From CAVVEC01 sp963747105 (GTDB lineage Bacteria > Acidobacteriota > Terriglobia > Terriglobales > Acidobacteriaceae): a stretch of 64,000 nucleotides of DNA. Position numbers and translations under genes: made by a program. Under the pieces are notes generated by a model. The model saw only the letters and a list, made by a program, of their open reading frames with translations, was not told where the DNA came from and did no database searches. Of this stretch, positions 16,713 through 26,070 are shown piece after piece (positions within the stretch are counted from its first letter, which is position 1; every line of letters begins with the position of its first letter). The stretch is from positions 930,001 to 994,000 of the forward strand of contig CAVVEC010000016.1 of assembly GCA_963747105.1 (NCBI GenBank), in the 5' to 3' direction.

Positions 16713-19700
16713 TCAAGAGCCTATAGGGGTTTTAATTTCGTCGTCAAAGACGGGCCCTGGTGTCCATGATTCCTCAATCAGGCCACCCGTCAGTAACTGC
16801 TCAAACCTGTTGTAACGGCCGGGCGCGAGTGCCAGATTTCCCCGCGGCAAAACTCCGGTGGCCTGATTCCTTCCGCGTTGTTTCGAAAGGTAGAGTCCGT
16901 GGTCCGCCAATCTCAGCACCTCATCCACGGAAACCCGGGCCTGCGACAACGGCGGCCAGGGAAAAGGAGCCCATCCCACTGAGCAGGTTTTGCGGAGAAT
17001 GCAGCCGCCTCCCAGATCGAATGGCATCGAGCCTACAGCAGCGAGAATGCGTTCTGCCATTCGAGGCGCGTCCACGCGCTCGGCGGAGCGGCATACCACG
17101 AGAAATTCCTCGCCGCCCCAACGAATCAGGAAATCGGAATCTCGCACGATCTGGCTCAGGCGCTCGGAAATCTGAACCAGCAGGCGATCTCCGGCGTGAT
17201 GGCCATGGCGATCGTTCACTTCCTTAAAATGGTCGACGTCGATCAAAAAGAAAATCAGGTCCCGGTGATCGTGGCTGTAGCTGGATGAGTTGGTGCGGTA
17301 AGCACGAAGCGCTTGGCTGGCATCAGCGGTAATGGTGGTCTCCAGGAAGCGGCGATTGCGGACTCCAGTTAGAGAGTCCCGGAGGCAAGCTTCCTGCAAT
17401 TCACGATTGGCCGCCGCCAGTTCCGCACTACGCTCGCCGACCGCAATTTCCAGGCGCTCCCGCTCCAGACGCTCCCGTTGAGTGCGGTATCGGATGATCC
17501 CGAAGATGGCCACCGCCAGCAGAACCGTAGCACCCAAGTTTGCCCACCAGCTTTGCCACCAAGGCGGGTGAATCTCGAAGGAATACTCTGCCGCCTCACT
17601 CCACCCCAGCGTAGCCGAGCCGCAGCTCACCTCAAAAGAGTAGCTGCCGGAGGGAAGGGATGGATAGCGTACCTCTCGCAATGTCGTTTCGGTATATTCC
17701 GTTTCCAATCCGCGGAGGCGATACCGGCAGGAAACGTGATCGGGATCACGGAAGATAGGAGCTGCGAAATGCGCCTGGAAGGTACGATCGTCGTACTCGA
17801 CTTGAGGGTCCAGGTCTTCCAGCCGGTCAGATTTTCCAAAGATGGCGGACGTAAGTACGGTGGTCGGTTGCGGAAGCTCCTGCGGCTGTTCCTTGGGATC
17901 GTATCTCGCTAGCCCCTTGCTGGTGCCGATGAGGAGGGTGCCGTCGGATTCTTGCCACAAGGCATCACAGTTCAGGTCATTCCATAGCAGACCATCACGC
18001 TGCGTGAACGTGGTCAGCATGCCCTCCGGCGAGACGACCCCAGCGCCTTCTTCCATTTCAAGCCACACGTTTTGCCTGGCGTCGCTTCCCAGACTACAAA
18101 CTCCTTTGGGAAAATGGTTGATTATCGGCCGACTGTCGGAAGCAACGCGGACCCCGGTTATGGCTCCCTCGTCCGGGTATCCGACCCACACTTCGTTGTC
18201 CCGAACCGCTCGTAGATTGGCGATGTGTGTGGAGAGCATCGCTTTCTCTACGTTCAAATGCTCCCATGTCATGTTCACGCGCCGCGACAGACCTTTCGGG
18301 CCCGCAGCCCAGAGCACACTGTGCGGTGAAACGGAAACGTGCTCGGCGCTGCCGATGCTCTCCGGGACTTGTTCTTCCTGCGCAATAAAATGCCCGCCCT
18401 TGTATGCGATCGTGTGCAAAGTGCGAGTGCCATCGGCCCAAATCAACCCAGTGGGAGCAACCGAAACCACACGCGGGAGCTGAGCCGTAGGGATGGGTGC
18501 GCGCTGGGCATGAGGGTTGGGAAAGTAAGCGTCAAACCGAAATAAACCCTTGCTGGGAAACAACGCCCAAATTGCGCCATCGGAGGCAAGCAAGACTTGA
18601 CGAGCCCCTGCACCGGCGAGTCCATCGCCGGTCCAATTCTTCCACTGGCGTTTTTCCGGATCCCACAAAGTCAGAGCGGAATTGGTTGCGACCCACAAGC
18701 GTGCGCGCTGGTCGCGAACCACCCCGAGCACCAGCGCATCGGATAATCCTTCCGCATCCGTCCACCCTGACCACTGCTTCGAGCCCGGCCAATGGTCCAA
18801 ACCGGCGCCCGCGGTGCCAATCCAGACCTCTCCCTCACGATCTTCAAGCACAGCAGTTACGGCGCTACTGGTCAATCCACTCCTGTGGTCAATCGTTTTC
18901 CAACTGTTGCCCACCCGTTGGTAGAGTCCCTTCGAAGTAGGAAGGAGCAGATTACCCAAGCGGTCGAGATTGGGTCCTCCGATCGCGTTGGCGCCAGGCA
19001 GGTCTTCGCCGAACCAGGTGGGGAGAGACCCCGGCTTGCGCGTGTCAAGCAGCCCGATCTGCCGACTGGTACGGATCCACAGTCGGTGGTCGCCAGTGGG
19101 CAACAGCGCCATGACGCGGTCATCTCTCAGAGGCAGGGGGCTCGGAACATCTGGTTTTGTCGAGCCGCCAGAGATGGATCCGATACTCTCTCCTGACGCG
19201 AACCAGAGCGTTCCATCGGGCGCGCACACTATCGCGTCAACCAGGTTTGGAAACACAACGGGGGACTCGAAGTTTGATTCCAGGCGGCTGCGTCCCACGC
19301 GTAAGAGTCCGCCTTGTGTGGAAACATATAAGGTGCCAGAAGCATCTACCGCAAAAGACTGATACACATCGCGGAGGGGTTCGGCTTTGTCAGCCGAGTA
19401 TACGGTCGAAAATCTCTCGTGATCGAAGCGGGAAATGCCCTTTCTGGTACGCACCCAGATGTGACCATCTGGTGCGGCCAGCACCAGGGTTACGACTTCC
19501 CCGGGCAGGCCTTCTTCGCGTCCAAAGCGTTTCACCACGGCGCCGTCATAACGCTGCACTCCCGTCTGAGTGCCGATCCACAGGAACCCTTGGGCATCCT
19601 GCGCCAGAGACGTGACCGTGGCCGATCCCAGCCCGAAACGCTCGCCGAAATGTTCGATGGCGTAACGCGGGTGATCAGGGAGCGGCAGCGCATTCGGCTC

Positions 19701-19775
19701 GGCCTTTAGATGGACGACCGCGCCGAAAACTGCCATGGCAGTTAAGAGTGCGGAAATCTGGGGGTGTCGGCGCAT
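16713..19775 (-). CDS. Propeller-sensor diguanylate cyclase
   Basis: The roughly 1020-residue membrane sensor has a signal sequence and a periplasmic two-component-regulator propeller with repeats such as DAQGFLWIGTQTGVQRYDG and DREGEVWIGTAGAGLDHWP (about residues 40-640). A Y_Y_Y domain (RYRLRGLETEYTETTLREVRY), one transmembrane helix near WWANLGATVLLAVAIFGII, a coiled coil and a GGDEF domain follow. The active loop is GGEEF, and an RxxD inhibitory site (RDSD) lies five residues before it, so it should make cyclic di-GMP with product inhibition. The ligand of the propeller is unknown. It is divergent from rmlC, with 164 bases between. Confidence 0.88.
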   Translation of the reverse strand: MRRHPQISALLTAMAVFGAVVHLKAEPNALPLPDHPRYAIEHFGERFGLGSATVTSLAQDAQGFLWIGTQTGVQRYDGAVVKRFGREEGLPGEVVTLVLAAPDGHIWVRTRKGISRFDHERFSTVYSADKAEPLRDVYQSFAVDASGTLYVSTQGGLLRVGRSRLESNFESPVVFPNLVDAIVCAPDGTLWFASGESIGSISGGSTKPDVPSPLPLRDDRVMALLPTGDHRLWIRTSRQIGLLDTRKPGSLPTWFGEDLPGANAIGGPNLDRLGNLLLPTSKGLYQRVGNSWKTIDHRSGLTSSAVTAVLEDREGEVWIGTAGAGLDHWPGSKQWSGWTDAEGLSDALVLGVVRDQRARLWVATNSALTLWDPEKRQWKNWTGDGLAGAGARQVLLASDGAIWALFPSKGLFRFDAYFPNPHAQRAPIPTAQLPRVVSVAPTGLIWADGTRTLHTIAYKGGHFIAQEEQVPESIGSAEHVSVSPHSVLWAAGPKGLSRRVNMTWEHLNVEKAMLSTHIANLRAVRDNEVWVGYPDEGAITGVRVASDSRPIINHFPKGVCSLGSDARQNVWLEMEEGAGVVSPEGMLTTFTQRDGLLWNDLNCDALWQESDGTLLIGTSKGLARYDPKEQPQELPQPTTVLTSAIFGKSDRLEDLDPQVEYDDRTFQAHFAAPIFRDPDHVSCRYRLRGLETEYTETTLREVRYPSLPSGSYSFEVSCGSATLGWSEAAEYSFEIHPPWWQSWWANLGATVLLAVAIFGIIRYRTQRERLERERLEIAVGERSAELAAANRELQEACLRDSLTGVRNRRFLETTITADASQALRAYRTNSSSYSHDHRDLIFFLIDVDHFKEVNDRHGHHAGDRLLVQISERLSQIVRDSDFLIRWGGEEFLVVCRSAERVDAPRMAERILAAVGSMPFDLGGGCILRKTCSVGWAPFPWPPLSQARVSVDEVLRLADHGLYLSKQRGRNQATGVLPRGNLALAPGRYNRFEQLLTGGLIEESWTPGPVFDDEIKTPIGS

Positions 19776-19939
19776 GAAGTCTAATCCTTGGAATGATAAC
19801 CAGAGGGCGGCGGCCCGGTGACCGGAAGCTGCGCGGTAATGGTTACTTTGGTTTAATGGTGGTTGGAGGCCATGCCCCACAGCGCCGCGCCCAAGCGTAT
19901 TTCACCCGGAATTCCTGTACACTCAAACAGTTCTCTCTC

Positions 19940-20479
19940 ATGAAGGCCCACGAAACTTCACTGCCCGGTGTTCTGATCCTGGAACCTAAGGTGTTTGGCG
20001 ATGCCCGGGGATTCTTTCTGGAAAGCTATAACGAACGAGTGATGGCCGATCTCGGGATCCGGGAGCGGTTTGTGCAGGACAATCATTCGTTTTCTGTAAA
20101 GAACGTCTTGCGCGGCCTGCACTATCAGGTCCGGCATCCCCAGGGGAAACTGATCCGCGTGACCTCGGGTGAGATTTTCGACGTGGCGGTGGACTTGCGG
20201 CGAGGTTCTCCGGCCTTTGGCAAGTGGTGGGGCGCTACTCTGTCGGCCGAGAACAAGAAGATCTTCTGGATTCCACCCGGACTGGCGCATGGCTTCTGTG
20301 TACTTGCAGACGCCCACGTACTGTATAAGGCGACAGACTTCTATCGTCCGGAGTTCGAGCGCACCCTGGCGTGGAACGATCCTGATGTCAACATCCGATG
20401 GGAACTTGGCGGCGAGCCCATAATTTCTGCCAAGGACCGACTTGGTACACCCTTTCGGGAGGCTGAGGTATTCGACTAG
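19940..20479 (+). CDS. rfbC: dTDP-4-dehydrorhamnose 3,5-epimerase
   Basis: RmlC/RfbC epimerises the keto-sugar nucleotide in dTDP-L-rhamnose synthesis. The 179-residue protein contains GDARGFFLESYNERV, the catalytic-histidine motif QDNHSFSVKNVLRGLHYQ, then RGSPAFGKW, WIPPGLAHGFCVL and the YKATDFYRPEFERTLAWNDP tail. The length is standard. Start 19940 begins the domain directly (MKAHETSLPGV). No other rml gene is nearby, so the pathway is split across the genome. Confidence 0.92.
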   Translation: MKAHETSLPGVLILEPKVFGDARGFFLESYNERVMADLGIRERFVQDNHSFSVKNVLRGLHYQVRHPQGKLIRVTSGEIFDVAVDLRRGSPAFGKWWGATLSAENKKIFWIPPGLAHGFCVLADAHVLYKATDFYRPEFERTLAWNDPDVNIRWELGGEPIISAKDRLGTPFREAEVFD

Positions 20480-20826
20480 GAGAGGCGAAGGTCGCCGCAT
20501 CCCGAGTTGCGGACAAGAAAATACCGCCCTCTTCCTCCGCGCAAAGGTGCGAACTCCATGCGGCGGTTACGAGCCTCGCCGGCTGGGCACATCGCGAAAA
20601 ATCTCGAATCGGAAATAATGCAAGAAGGGCTAAGCGCTGAAAAAGTTAGGATGCGATAGGCCAGGGTTACGCTCGGCATTGGCGACGCTCTAGGAAACAC
20701 GTATTCCGTGCAACTAGAACACTAGCCTGCATAATATTCATTCCAATGTAACTTACGTCTCTTTGAGGTGGATACAGTCCGGGCGGGAAGTCTAATCTAG
20801 CTTACCAACAGGAGCAGAGTAGGTCT
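20480..20826. other. Intergenic stretch, nothing recognised
   Basis: No gene, strong hairpin with T-run, or promoter could be supported between the convergent rfbC and the ASH/FnIII gene. Confidence 0.4.
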
Positions 20827-21511
20827 TTAGGGAATCGCAGCCTGTGCCTGGTTGGAATAGGAGCTTTCCGTCCCTACAGAATCGACGGCGGTGGTCACGT
20901 AGTAGTAGGTCTGTCCGGACTGAACCGCGCTGTCCGTGTAGGTAGTGTTTGCCTCGACAGCCGAGTTGATTTTCGAGTACGGTCCGCCCGACGCGACACC
21001 GCGATAGACGTTGTATCCCACTACTTGTGACGTGCTCGCATTCCAGGAAAGCGCCACGCTGTGACCGCCAGATTGTGTTCCTGCCCCGGTCAGGTTTTCT
21101 GTGGCCGGTGAGTTGGTGGCATTACTATCAAACGTGACGCTGCCAGCCGCATTGCCCGAGGTCTGCGGTACGAAGTTGACGGTAAAGGGAACGCTTTGCC
21201 CTGCCAGGAACTGTAACTGGGAAGGTAATCCCACTGACGGAGTAGCCGTCTCCCTTCCAGGCAGCGGACGACACGGTAATGTCGGAAGAGTTCGCCGTCA
21301 AGTTCCCGCCCAGGGACTTGTTGTTGCCGACGGCCACGTTGCCAAAATTCATGGTGGTCGGAGATACGGCAAGTTGACCTGCACCCGTGCCATTTCCCGA
21401 GGTTTGAGAATTACTCGATGACGCACCGACGCAGCCAGCCAGCATGAGGAGACTGAGAGCAGCCACTAGGCAGGCTGGATAGCGCAGACGGAATGAGATC
21501 TTTCCCCGCAT
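20827..21511 (-). CDS. ASH plus fibronectin III lipoprotein, one frameshift
   Basis: A lipoprotein signal with lipobox (LSLLMLAGC) is followed by one choice-of-anchor-D/ASH domain (AVSPTTMNFGNVAVGNNKSL) and a C-terminal fibronectin III domain (SVALSWNASTSQVVGYNVYRG, TYYYVTTAVDS). One extra base near 21207 splits the ASH domain. The paralogous pattern TIPAGQNVPFTVTF shows the correct continuation is VPAGQSVPFTVNF. The repaired length is about 227 residues. It is the smallest of three related genes at 20.8-25.2 kb. It is probably surface-exposed; the function is unknown. Confidence 0.7.
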
Positions 21512-21680
21512 GCGTTGATTATCAAAGTAGAACTTGGAATCGGTCCAGAGGCCGGAAAGGCATGACCGCTCAGCGGATTCTATCCCACACTTTGGTAACT
21601 ACCGCGAGAAAAATCGGAATGGGCTTGCAACTGACGGGCATGGCACCGCACCCCGACGCAAACGGAAGGCGCTCATGACC

Positions 21681-22133
21681 TTATCGGTGAGTGAGGTCAT
21701 AGGACACGGCGAATGAGGAAACGCCAACATCCAGCATGGAGGTGATCCGCTCAAGTTTGTGGTGCCCGGTTCTGTGGAAAAAGTAACTCAGCCCGATCAC
21801 GCTGCCGGCCTCGCCCACAAAATTAAACGCGAGGCCCGCCGTGGTCCGGCTAAAAATCCGGGTCACGGGATTCAGTTCTCTTCCGCCGTTTTGCAGATTG
21901 GCATGGGTGGCGGCGAAATCGGCGGCGCTTAAAGCGGCAACCGTCACAAACAGAAAGCGATTTTCCTTGTCCCAGAACTTATGTGGGCTGGGCGCGTCTG
22001 GCACAGCCGTGTGAACGAATGGCGAAGGCTCCGCCGAATTGGAAGTCACCCTCACCACGGATGCCTCTTGAGCAAAAGCTGTACCACCCAGAACTGCGAA
22101 AATAGCCAGGCTTCTCGCCTTTCGCCCAAACAT
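21681..22133 (-). CDS. Hypothetical exported protein
   Basis: The 150-residue protein has a signal peptide (MFGRKARSLAIFAVLGGTAFAQ), a Pro/Ser linker (AVPDAPSPHKFWDKENR), and two moderately hydrophobic segments (FLFVTVAALSAADFAATHA and GLAFNFVGEAGSVIGLSYFF). The KFWDKEN motif followed by a helix is a pattern I associate with acidobacterial hypothetical membrane proteins; the function is unknown. Start 22133 is chosen so that the signal peptide is at the N-terminus. Confidence 0.55.
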   Translation of the reverse strand: MFGRKARSLAIFAVLGGTAFAQEASVVRVTSNSAEPSPFVHTAVPDAPSPHKFWDKENRFLFVTVAALSAADFAATHANLQNGGRELNPVTRIFSRTTAGLAFNFVGEAGSVIGLSYFFHRTGHHKLERITSMLDVGVSSFAVSYDLTHR

Positions 22134-22465
22134 CGCATAGGACCAGGTTGCGCACATAAACCTATCGAGTTGCCGCCGACTGTCGGCGCCAAGCGATATA
22201 CCGCAATTGCCCGGCCCAGTCCCAAGGGTCCGCAGGTATGGTTTACGTGTTGCAAATTCAATAACTTATGGAATTAGCTGAATGTTGTACATTACCCGCG
22301 GGTATGCAGTCTTTTGCAGACTGCGCAAGGGTTTTCTCCAACCTCCGGTTGACGACGGGTGGAATTCCGGGCCCAACGCTTGTTGGCTTCAGCTCGCGGA
22401 CATCAGGGAGAGCATGACACCGAGGGATCTAAGGACTGAGCGGAGAACTCACCGAATCCACCAGC
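22134..22465. other. Intergenic stretch with one palindrome
   Basis: No gene is supported. The only notable element is TACCCGCGGGTA, a 12-base palindrome near 22295, which could be an operator. Confidence 0.3.
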
Positions 22466-23323
22466 TCACGGAATGATGGCTTGAACCTCATTCGAGTAGG
22501 TGCTTTCTTGGTTATTCGAATCGACCGCGGTGGCCACGTAGTAGTAGGTGTTTCCGCTCGAAACGAAATTGTCGGTATAGGTGAGGTCAGGGTCGAGGGT
22601 GGGATTGAATTTGTTGTACGGACCACCCGAAACCTCGCTGCGATAAACATTGTAGCCAATTACATTTTGAGAAGTGCTGGCATTCCAGGAAAGATCCACG
22701 CTGTGCGGCGGTACCGATGAGGCGGAAACGTACTCGATCGCCGGGGAGTTCGATGCGTCGCTGGCAAAACTAAGAGTAGCGGACACAGTACTGCTGCTTT
22801 GCGGCACAAACGTCACGGTGAATGGTACGTTCTGGCCGGCTGGAATCGTCATCGGAAGCGATAGCCCGCTCACGATGAATTCTGAATCGCTGCTGGTTAC
22901 AGAGAAAATCGTGACCGCGGAATTGGTCGCGCTGAGCGTTCCACTTTGAAGGGCGGACGACCCTGGGCTCACATTACCGAAGTTCATGGTCGCAGGCGTA
23001 ACTGCCAACTCGGCGGCATCGTCTCCGCTGTCCGTCAGCGGGATGATCGGAACCTCATACGGAGTACTTGAAGCGATGTAGATCCTATAGGCCGGATGCC
23101 TCGTTTGAGAAACCGTGAGGCTCGCGCCGCCGGGGTTGGTCACCGTGACCAAACCTGTCTTTGCCTGACCGACAGCAACGTCACCCAAGCGCAGATTTGT
23201 CGGAACCTCGGCCAACTGAACTTTGGCTATGGCTCTTGCCGTCGCGGAGTGCGCCGTCAGTAAAACTGTGAAGGTGACGGCAAGAGAAAAAAGAGCTCTA
23301 GCGATTGCGAGGGGGAGTCGCAT
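22466..23323 (-). CDS. Secreted ASH plus fibronectin III protein
   Basis: The 285-residue protein has a signal peptide without a lipobox (TVLLTAHSATARA). A short, partial ASH-like segment (NLRLGDVAVGQAKTGLVTV) comes first, then a full ASH domain (AVTPATMNFGNVSPGSSALQ to TFVPQSSSTVSATLSF) and a C-terminal fibronectin III domain (VDLSWNASTSQNVIGYNVYRS). Domain order matches its neighbours on both sides, so the three genes are likely tandem duplicates with different numbers of ASH units. ASH domains are immunoglobulin-like and fit surface or adhesion roles. Confidence 0.75.
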   Translation of the reverse strand: MRLPLAIARALFSLAVTFTVLLTAHSATARAIAKVQLAEVPTNLRLGDVAVGQAKTGLVTVTNPGGASLTVSQTRHPAYRIYIASSTPYEVPIIPLTDSGDDAAELAVTPATMNFGNVSPGSSALQSGTLSATNSAVTIFSVTSSDSEFIVSGLSLPMTIPAGQNVPFTVTFVPQSSSTVSATLSFASDASNSPAIEYVSASSVPPHSVDLSWNASTSQNVIGYNVYRSEVSGGPYNKFNPTLDPDLTYTDNFVSSGNTYYYVATAVDSNNQESTYSNEVQAIIP

Positions 23324-23592
23324 AATAGCACCGATTGTGAAGGCTTTGGCGTGAAGAAAGAAGGTGCCGTTGGTACATCCTGAGTCAGGAAAGACGATCT
23401 ATGCGATTTACAGTTTTCCCCGTTCTTCAAGCCTGGCCAACAGGACATCGGAAAGGGGACATTTGCCGCGGCCGTAGTCCTAGAGCCCACAGATGCGATT
23501 AAGGAGTGAACACATCACGGCAATTGAACCTTGATCGGATGTAAGAAGATCCGTCCCGATAAGAGCAGAGAAGCCCGTCATCGAGCGCAAGC

Positions 23593-25209
23593 CTAGTTCT
23601 TCGGAATCACGGCCTGGGCTTCGTTGGAGTAAGTGCTCTCCTGGTTATTCGAATCCACCGCCGTTGTCACGTAGTAGTAGGTCTTCCCGTTAACGACACT
23701 ACCGTCGGTGTAGTTTGTATTTGCATCCAGGGCCGAATTGATCTTCCCGTAGGGCCCGCCCGAAACCGTTCCCCTATAGATGTTATAGCCCTTGATGTTC
23801 TGTGAGGTGCTGGCAGTCCAGGAGAGGCTCACCGTATGCGATGACGAAACGCCGGTGCCGGTCAGCGTTGCGACCGTGGGTGAATTCCCGGCATTGCTGG
23901 CGAAGGAAATGCTGCCTGAGGCCTGTCCGCTCCCTTGCGGGGTGAACGTCATTGTGAACTGCACATTGTTTCCGGCTTGGATGGTGACCGGGAACGACAA
24001 TCCGCTGAGAGAAAATGCCGAATTGGTCACCGTACCGGAGGTGACGGTCACGCTGGCATTCGTAGCACTGAGCGTTCCAGGAAGCGACGCGTAGGATCCT
24101 ACCGTGACATTGCCGAAGTTAAACGCCGTGGGATTCACGCTCAACTGGCCCACGGGCGCGCTTGTGCCTGTGCCCGCCAGCGGTATGGTCAGGTTCGGGT
24201 TCGAGGCATCCGACGTAATGGTGACACTGCCGCTGTCGTTTCCGGCGGATGGCGGGGTAAAGGTGACGTTGAAGGTGTAATGTTGCCCGGGCGTCAGGAC
24301 CACCGGAGGTGTCAAGCCACTCATGCTGAAGCCTGTCCCGGATACGGCCGCTTGGGAAATGGTCACGCTGGAGGTTCCGCTGGAATTGGTCAGAGTCTCG
24401 TTGAGCGTCTGATAATTGCCGACCTGGACACTGCCAAAGTTGAGGCTCGCGGGATTTGCTGTAAGCGCTCCGGCTGTAAGTCCATTTCCGGTGAGAGGGA
24501 CATTGACCGTGGGATTGGAACCGTTGCTGATGAGCGCCAGATTTCCGTTGCTGTTTCCGGCCGACTGCGGAGTAAAGGTGACCGTGAACGGTTGGTTTTG
24601 GCCCGCGGGCAACGTTAACGGCAAGGTCAGGCCGCTTATGCTGAAGCCTGTTCCAGTAACCGTTGCCTGCGTGACCGTGATTGTAGAACCGCCAGTATTG
24701 GTCAGAGTTTCAGCCAGCGGTTGATTGCTGCCGACCTGCACGCTGCCAAAATCAAGGCTTGAAGGACTTGCCGCCAGGACGCCGGGGCCAAGTCCGTTGC
24801 CTGAGAGAATTACATTGACTGGCAAAGTTGAAGCCGTGTTGACGATCGCTACGTTCCCGTTGGCGCTGCCCGCCGACTTCGGTGTAAAGACGACGCTGAA
24901 GGGCTGGTTCTGACCTGCCGCCAGAGTCAGCGGCAAGCTTAATCCGTTGACGCTGAATCCTGCTCCGGTAGCAGTTACCTGAGTGACGGTGAGGCTGGAC
25001 CCGCCGGAGTTGGTCATCGTCAGTGGCTGGGTCTGGTAGTTTCCGACTTGCACTTTGCCGAAATTGACCCTTGCCGGCGTGACCGTGATCTGGCCCCCTT
25101 GGCTCTGTTGATTGGAGGAGTTGCCCGTGCTGATACCCTGACATCCCAGCAGGGTCCCCAGGGCCAGGAGAACAAGAACAGCGTTCCAACGACCGCCAAC
25201 AATTTTCAT
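23593..25209 (-). CDS. Lipoprotein with four ASH repeats and fibronectin III domain
   Basis: The 538-residue lipoprotein (lipobox LGTLLGC near residue 23) has four choice-of-anchor-D units of about 100 residues, each starting with the pattern xxPxxxNFGxVQVGNYQ and containing LPAGQNQPFTVTFTPQSAG-type cores. A C-terminal fibronectin III domain (SLSWTASTSQNIKGYNIYRG) ends VIPKN. The repeats are very similar to one another, suggesting recent internal duplication. It probably forms a rod on the outer surface. This is the longest member of the three-gene family. Confidence 0.82.
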   Translation of the reverse strand: MKIVGGRWNAVLVLLALGTLLGCQGISTGNSSNQQSQGGQITVTPARVNFGKVQVGNYQTQPLTMTNSGGSSLTVTQVTATGAGFSVNGLSLPLTLAAGQNQPFSVVFTPKSAGSANGNVAIVNTASTLPVNVILSGNGLGPGVLAASPSSLDFGSVQVGSNQPLAETLTNTGGSTITVTQATVTGTGFSISGLTLPLTLPAGQNQPFTVTFTPQSAGNSNGNLALISNGSNPTVNVPLTGNGLTAGALTANPASLNFGSVQVGNYQTLNETLTNSSGTSSVTISQAAVSGTGFSMSGLTPPVVLTPGQHYTFNVTFTPPSAGNDSGSVTITSDASNPNLTIPLAGTGTSAPVGQLSVNPTAFNFGNVTVGSYASLPGTLSATNASVTVTSGTVTNSAFSLSGLSFPVTIQAGNNVQFTMTFTPQGSGQASGSISFASNAGNSPTVATLTGTGVSSSHTVSLSWTASTSQNIKGYNIYRGTVSGGPYGKINSALDANTNYTDGSVVNGKTYYYVTTAVDSNNQESTYSNEAQAVIPKN

Positions 25210-25475
25210 ATATGAGACCCGTGATTTATCTATCCCCCTATCTGGGGACTGAAGGAATAGTCTGCACTCGGGTGCGACCAGCGGGTAGGTCGCGGAAGGA
25301 CGTGCTGGGAAAGGGCGGACGGCCCGGAATCAGCTGTCGAGTTTCACACCAGGTTCGGCGGAATCGAGCGAAAGCCGCGACCGGAACTGTCCTCCTGGAC
25401 AGGCCCTTCTGGGCTCTTTCGAGGCGTTCAGAGCGCCTATAGGATCGGGCTCGAGTTCATAAGAGGAACCGGGTC

Positions 25476-25847
25476 ATGGTCAAACTCAACGAGATCGGGA
25501 GCCCGCCCTATCCGCGGGAACGCAAGTTCCGACGTTTCAGCCTGCGATACCCAGTCCATGTGAAATTCCGTTCTGGCGCCTCAGTCGCCGAGCTCGACGC
25601 TGTCAGCAACAACATAAGTCTCGGCGGTCTTTTGCTCGAAACCGCCTCGCTGATTCCGCCACACAGTCTGGTGAGCTTTGTGATGACCGTCCGGGGAGGG
25701 CCGGTGATCCGCCCGATTCAGTTAAGGGGCGAGGGTAAGGTGGTGCGGGTCGAAGCCAAGGGATCGGCCGCGGGCTTTGCCGTCGCAGTGGAGTGCAAAC
25801 ATCCGGTGACCCAGATCGAAGAATACAGACCTGCTGCCGCCGGTTGA
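25476..25847 (+). CDS. PilZ domain protein
   Basis: The 123-residue protein is a single PilZ domain: an arginine cluster (RERKFRRFSLRYPVHV) and the NNISLGGLLLET motif match the c-di-GMP binding signature. It should be a cytoplasmic c-di-GMP effector. The ribosome site AAGAGGAACCGGGTC precedes the ATG. The 266 bases upstream contain only a short GGCG/CGCC hairpin. Confidence 0.8.
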   Translation: MVKLNEIGSPPYPRERKFRRFSLRYPVHVKFRSGASVAELDAVSNNISLGGLLLETASLIPPHSLVSFVMTVRGGPVIRPIQLRGEGKVVRVEAKGSAAGFAVAVECKHPVTQIEEYRPAAAG

Positions 25848-26070
25848 GACGCAACCTCTCAAGCGTCATGCGAACTCCTTCCACGACGTGTGGGTAAAAC
25901 CGGCAATCCCGCCGTTCACAGTGATCCGCCTTCAAGAAGCATTCATAGAAGCTTGGCCCCCCTGCACTATGGTAGCGATTCGTGTAGTCTCGTTGCTGAA
26001 TTCGAGGCGGGTTGTTTCTGATGAGCGATTGGATATGGGTAGCGGGAAGGGACGCGGAGGGGCGGAGACA

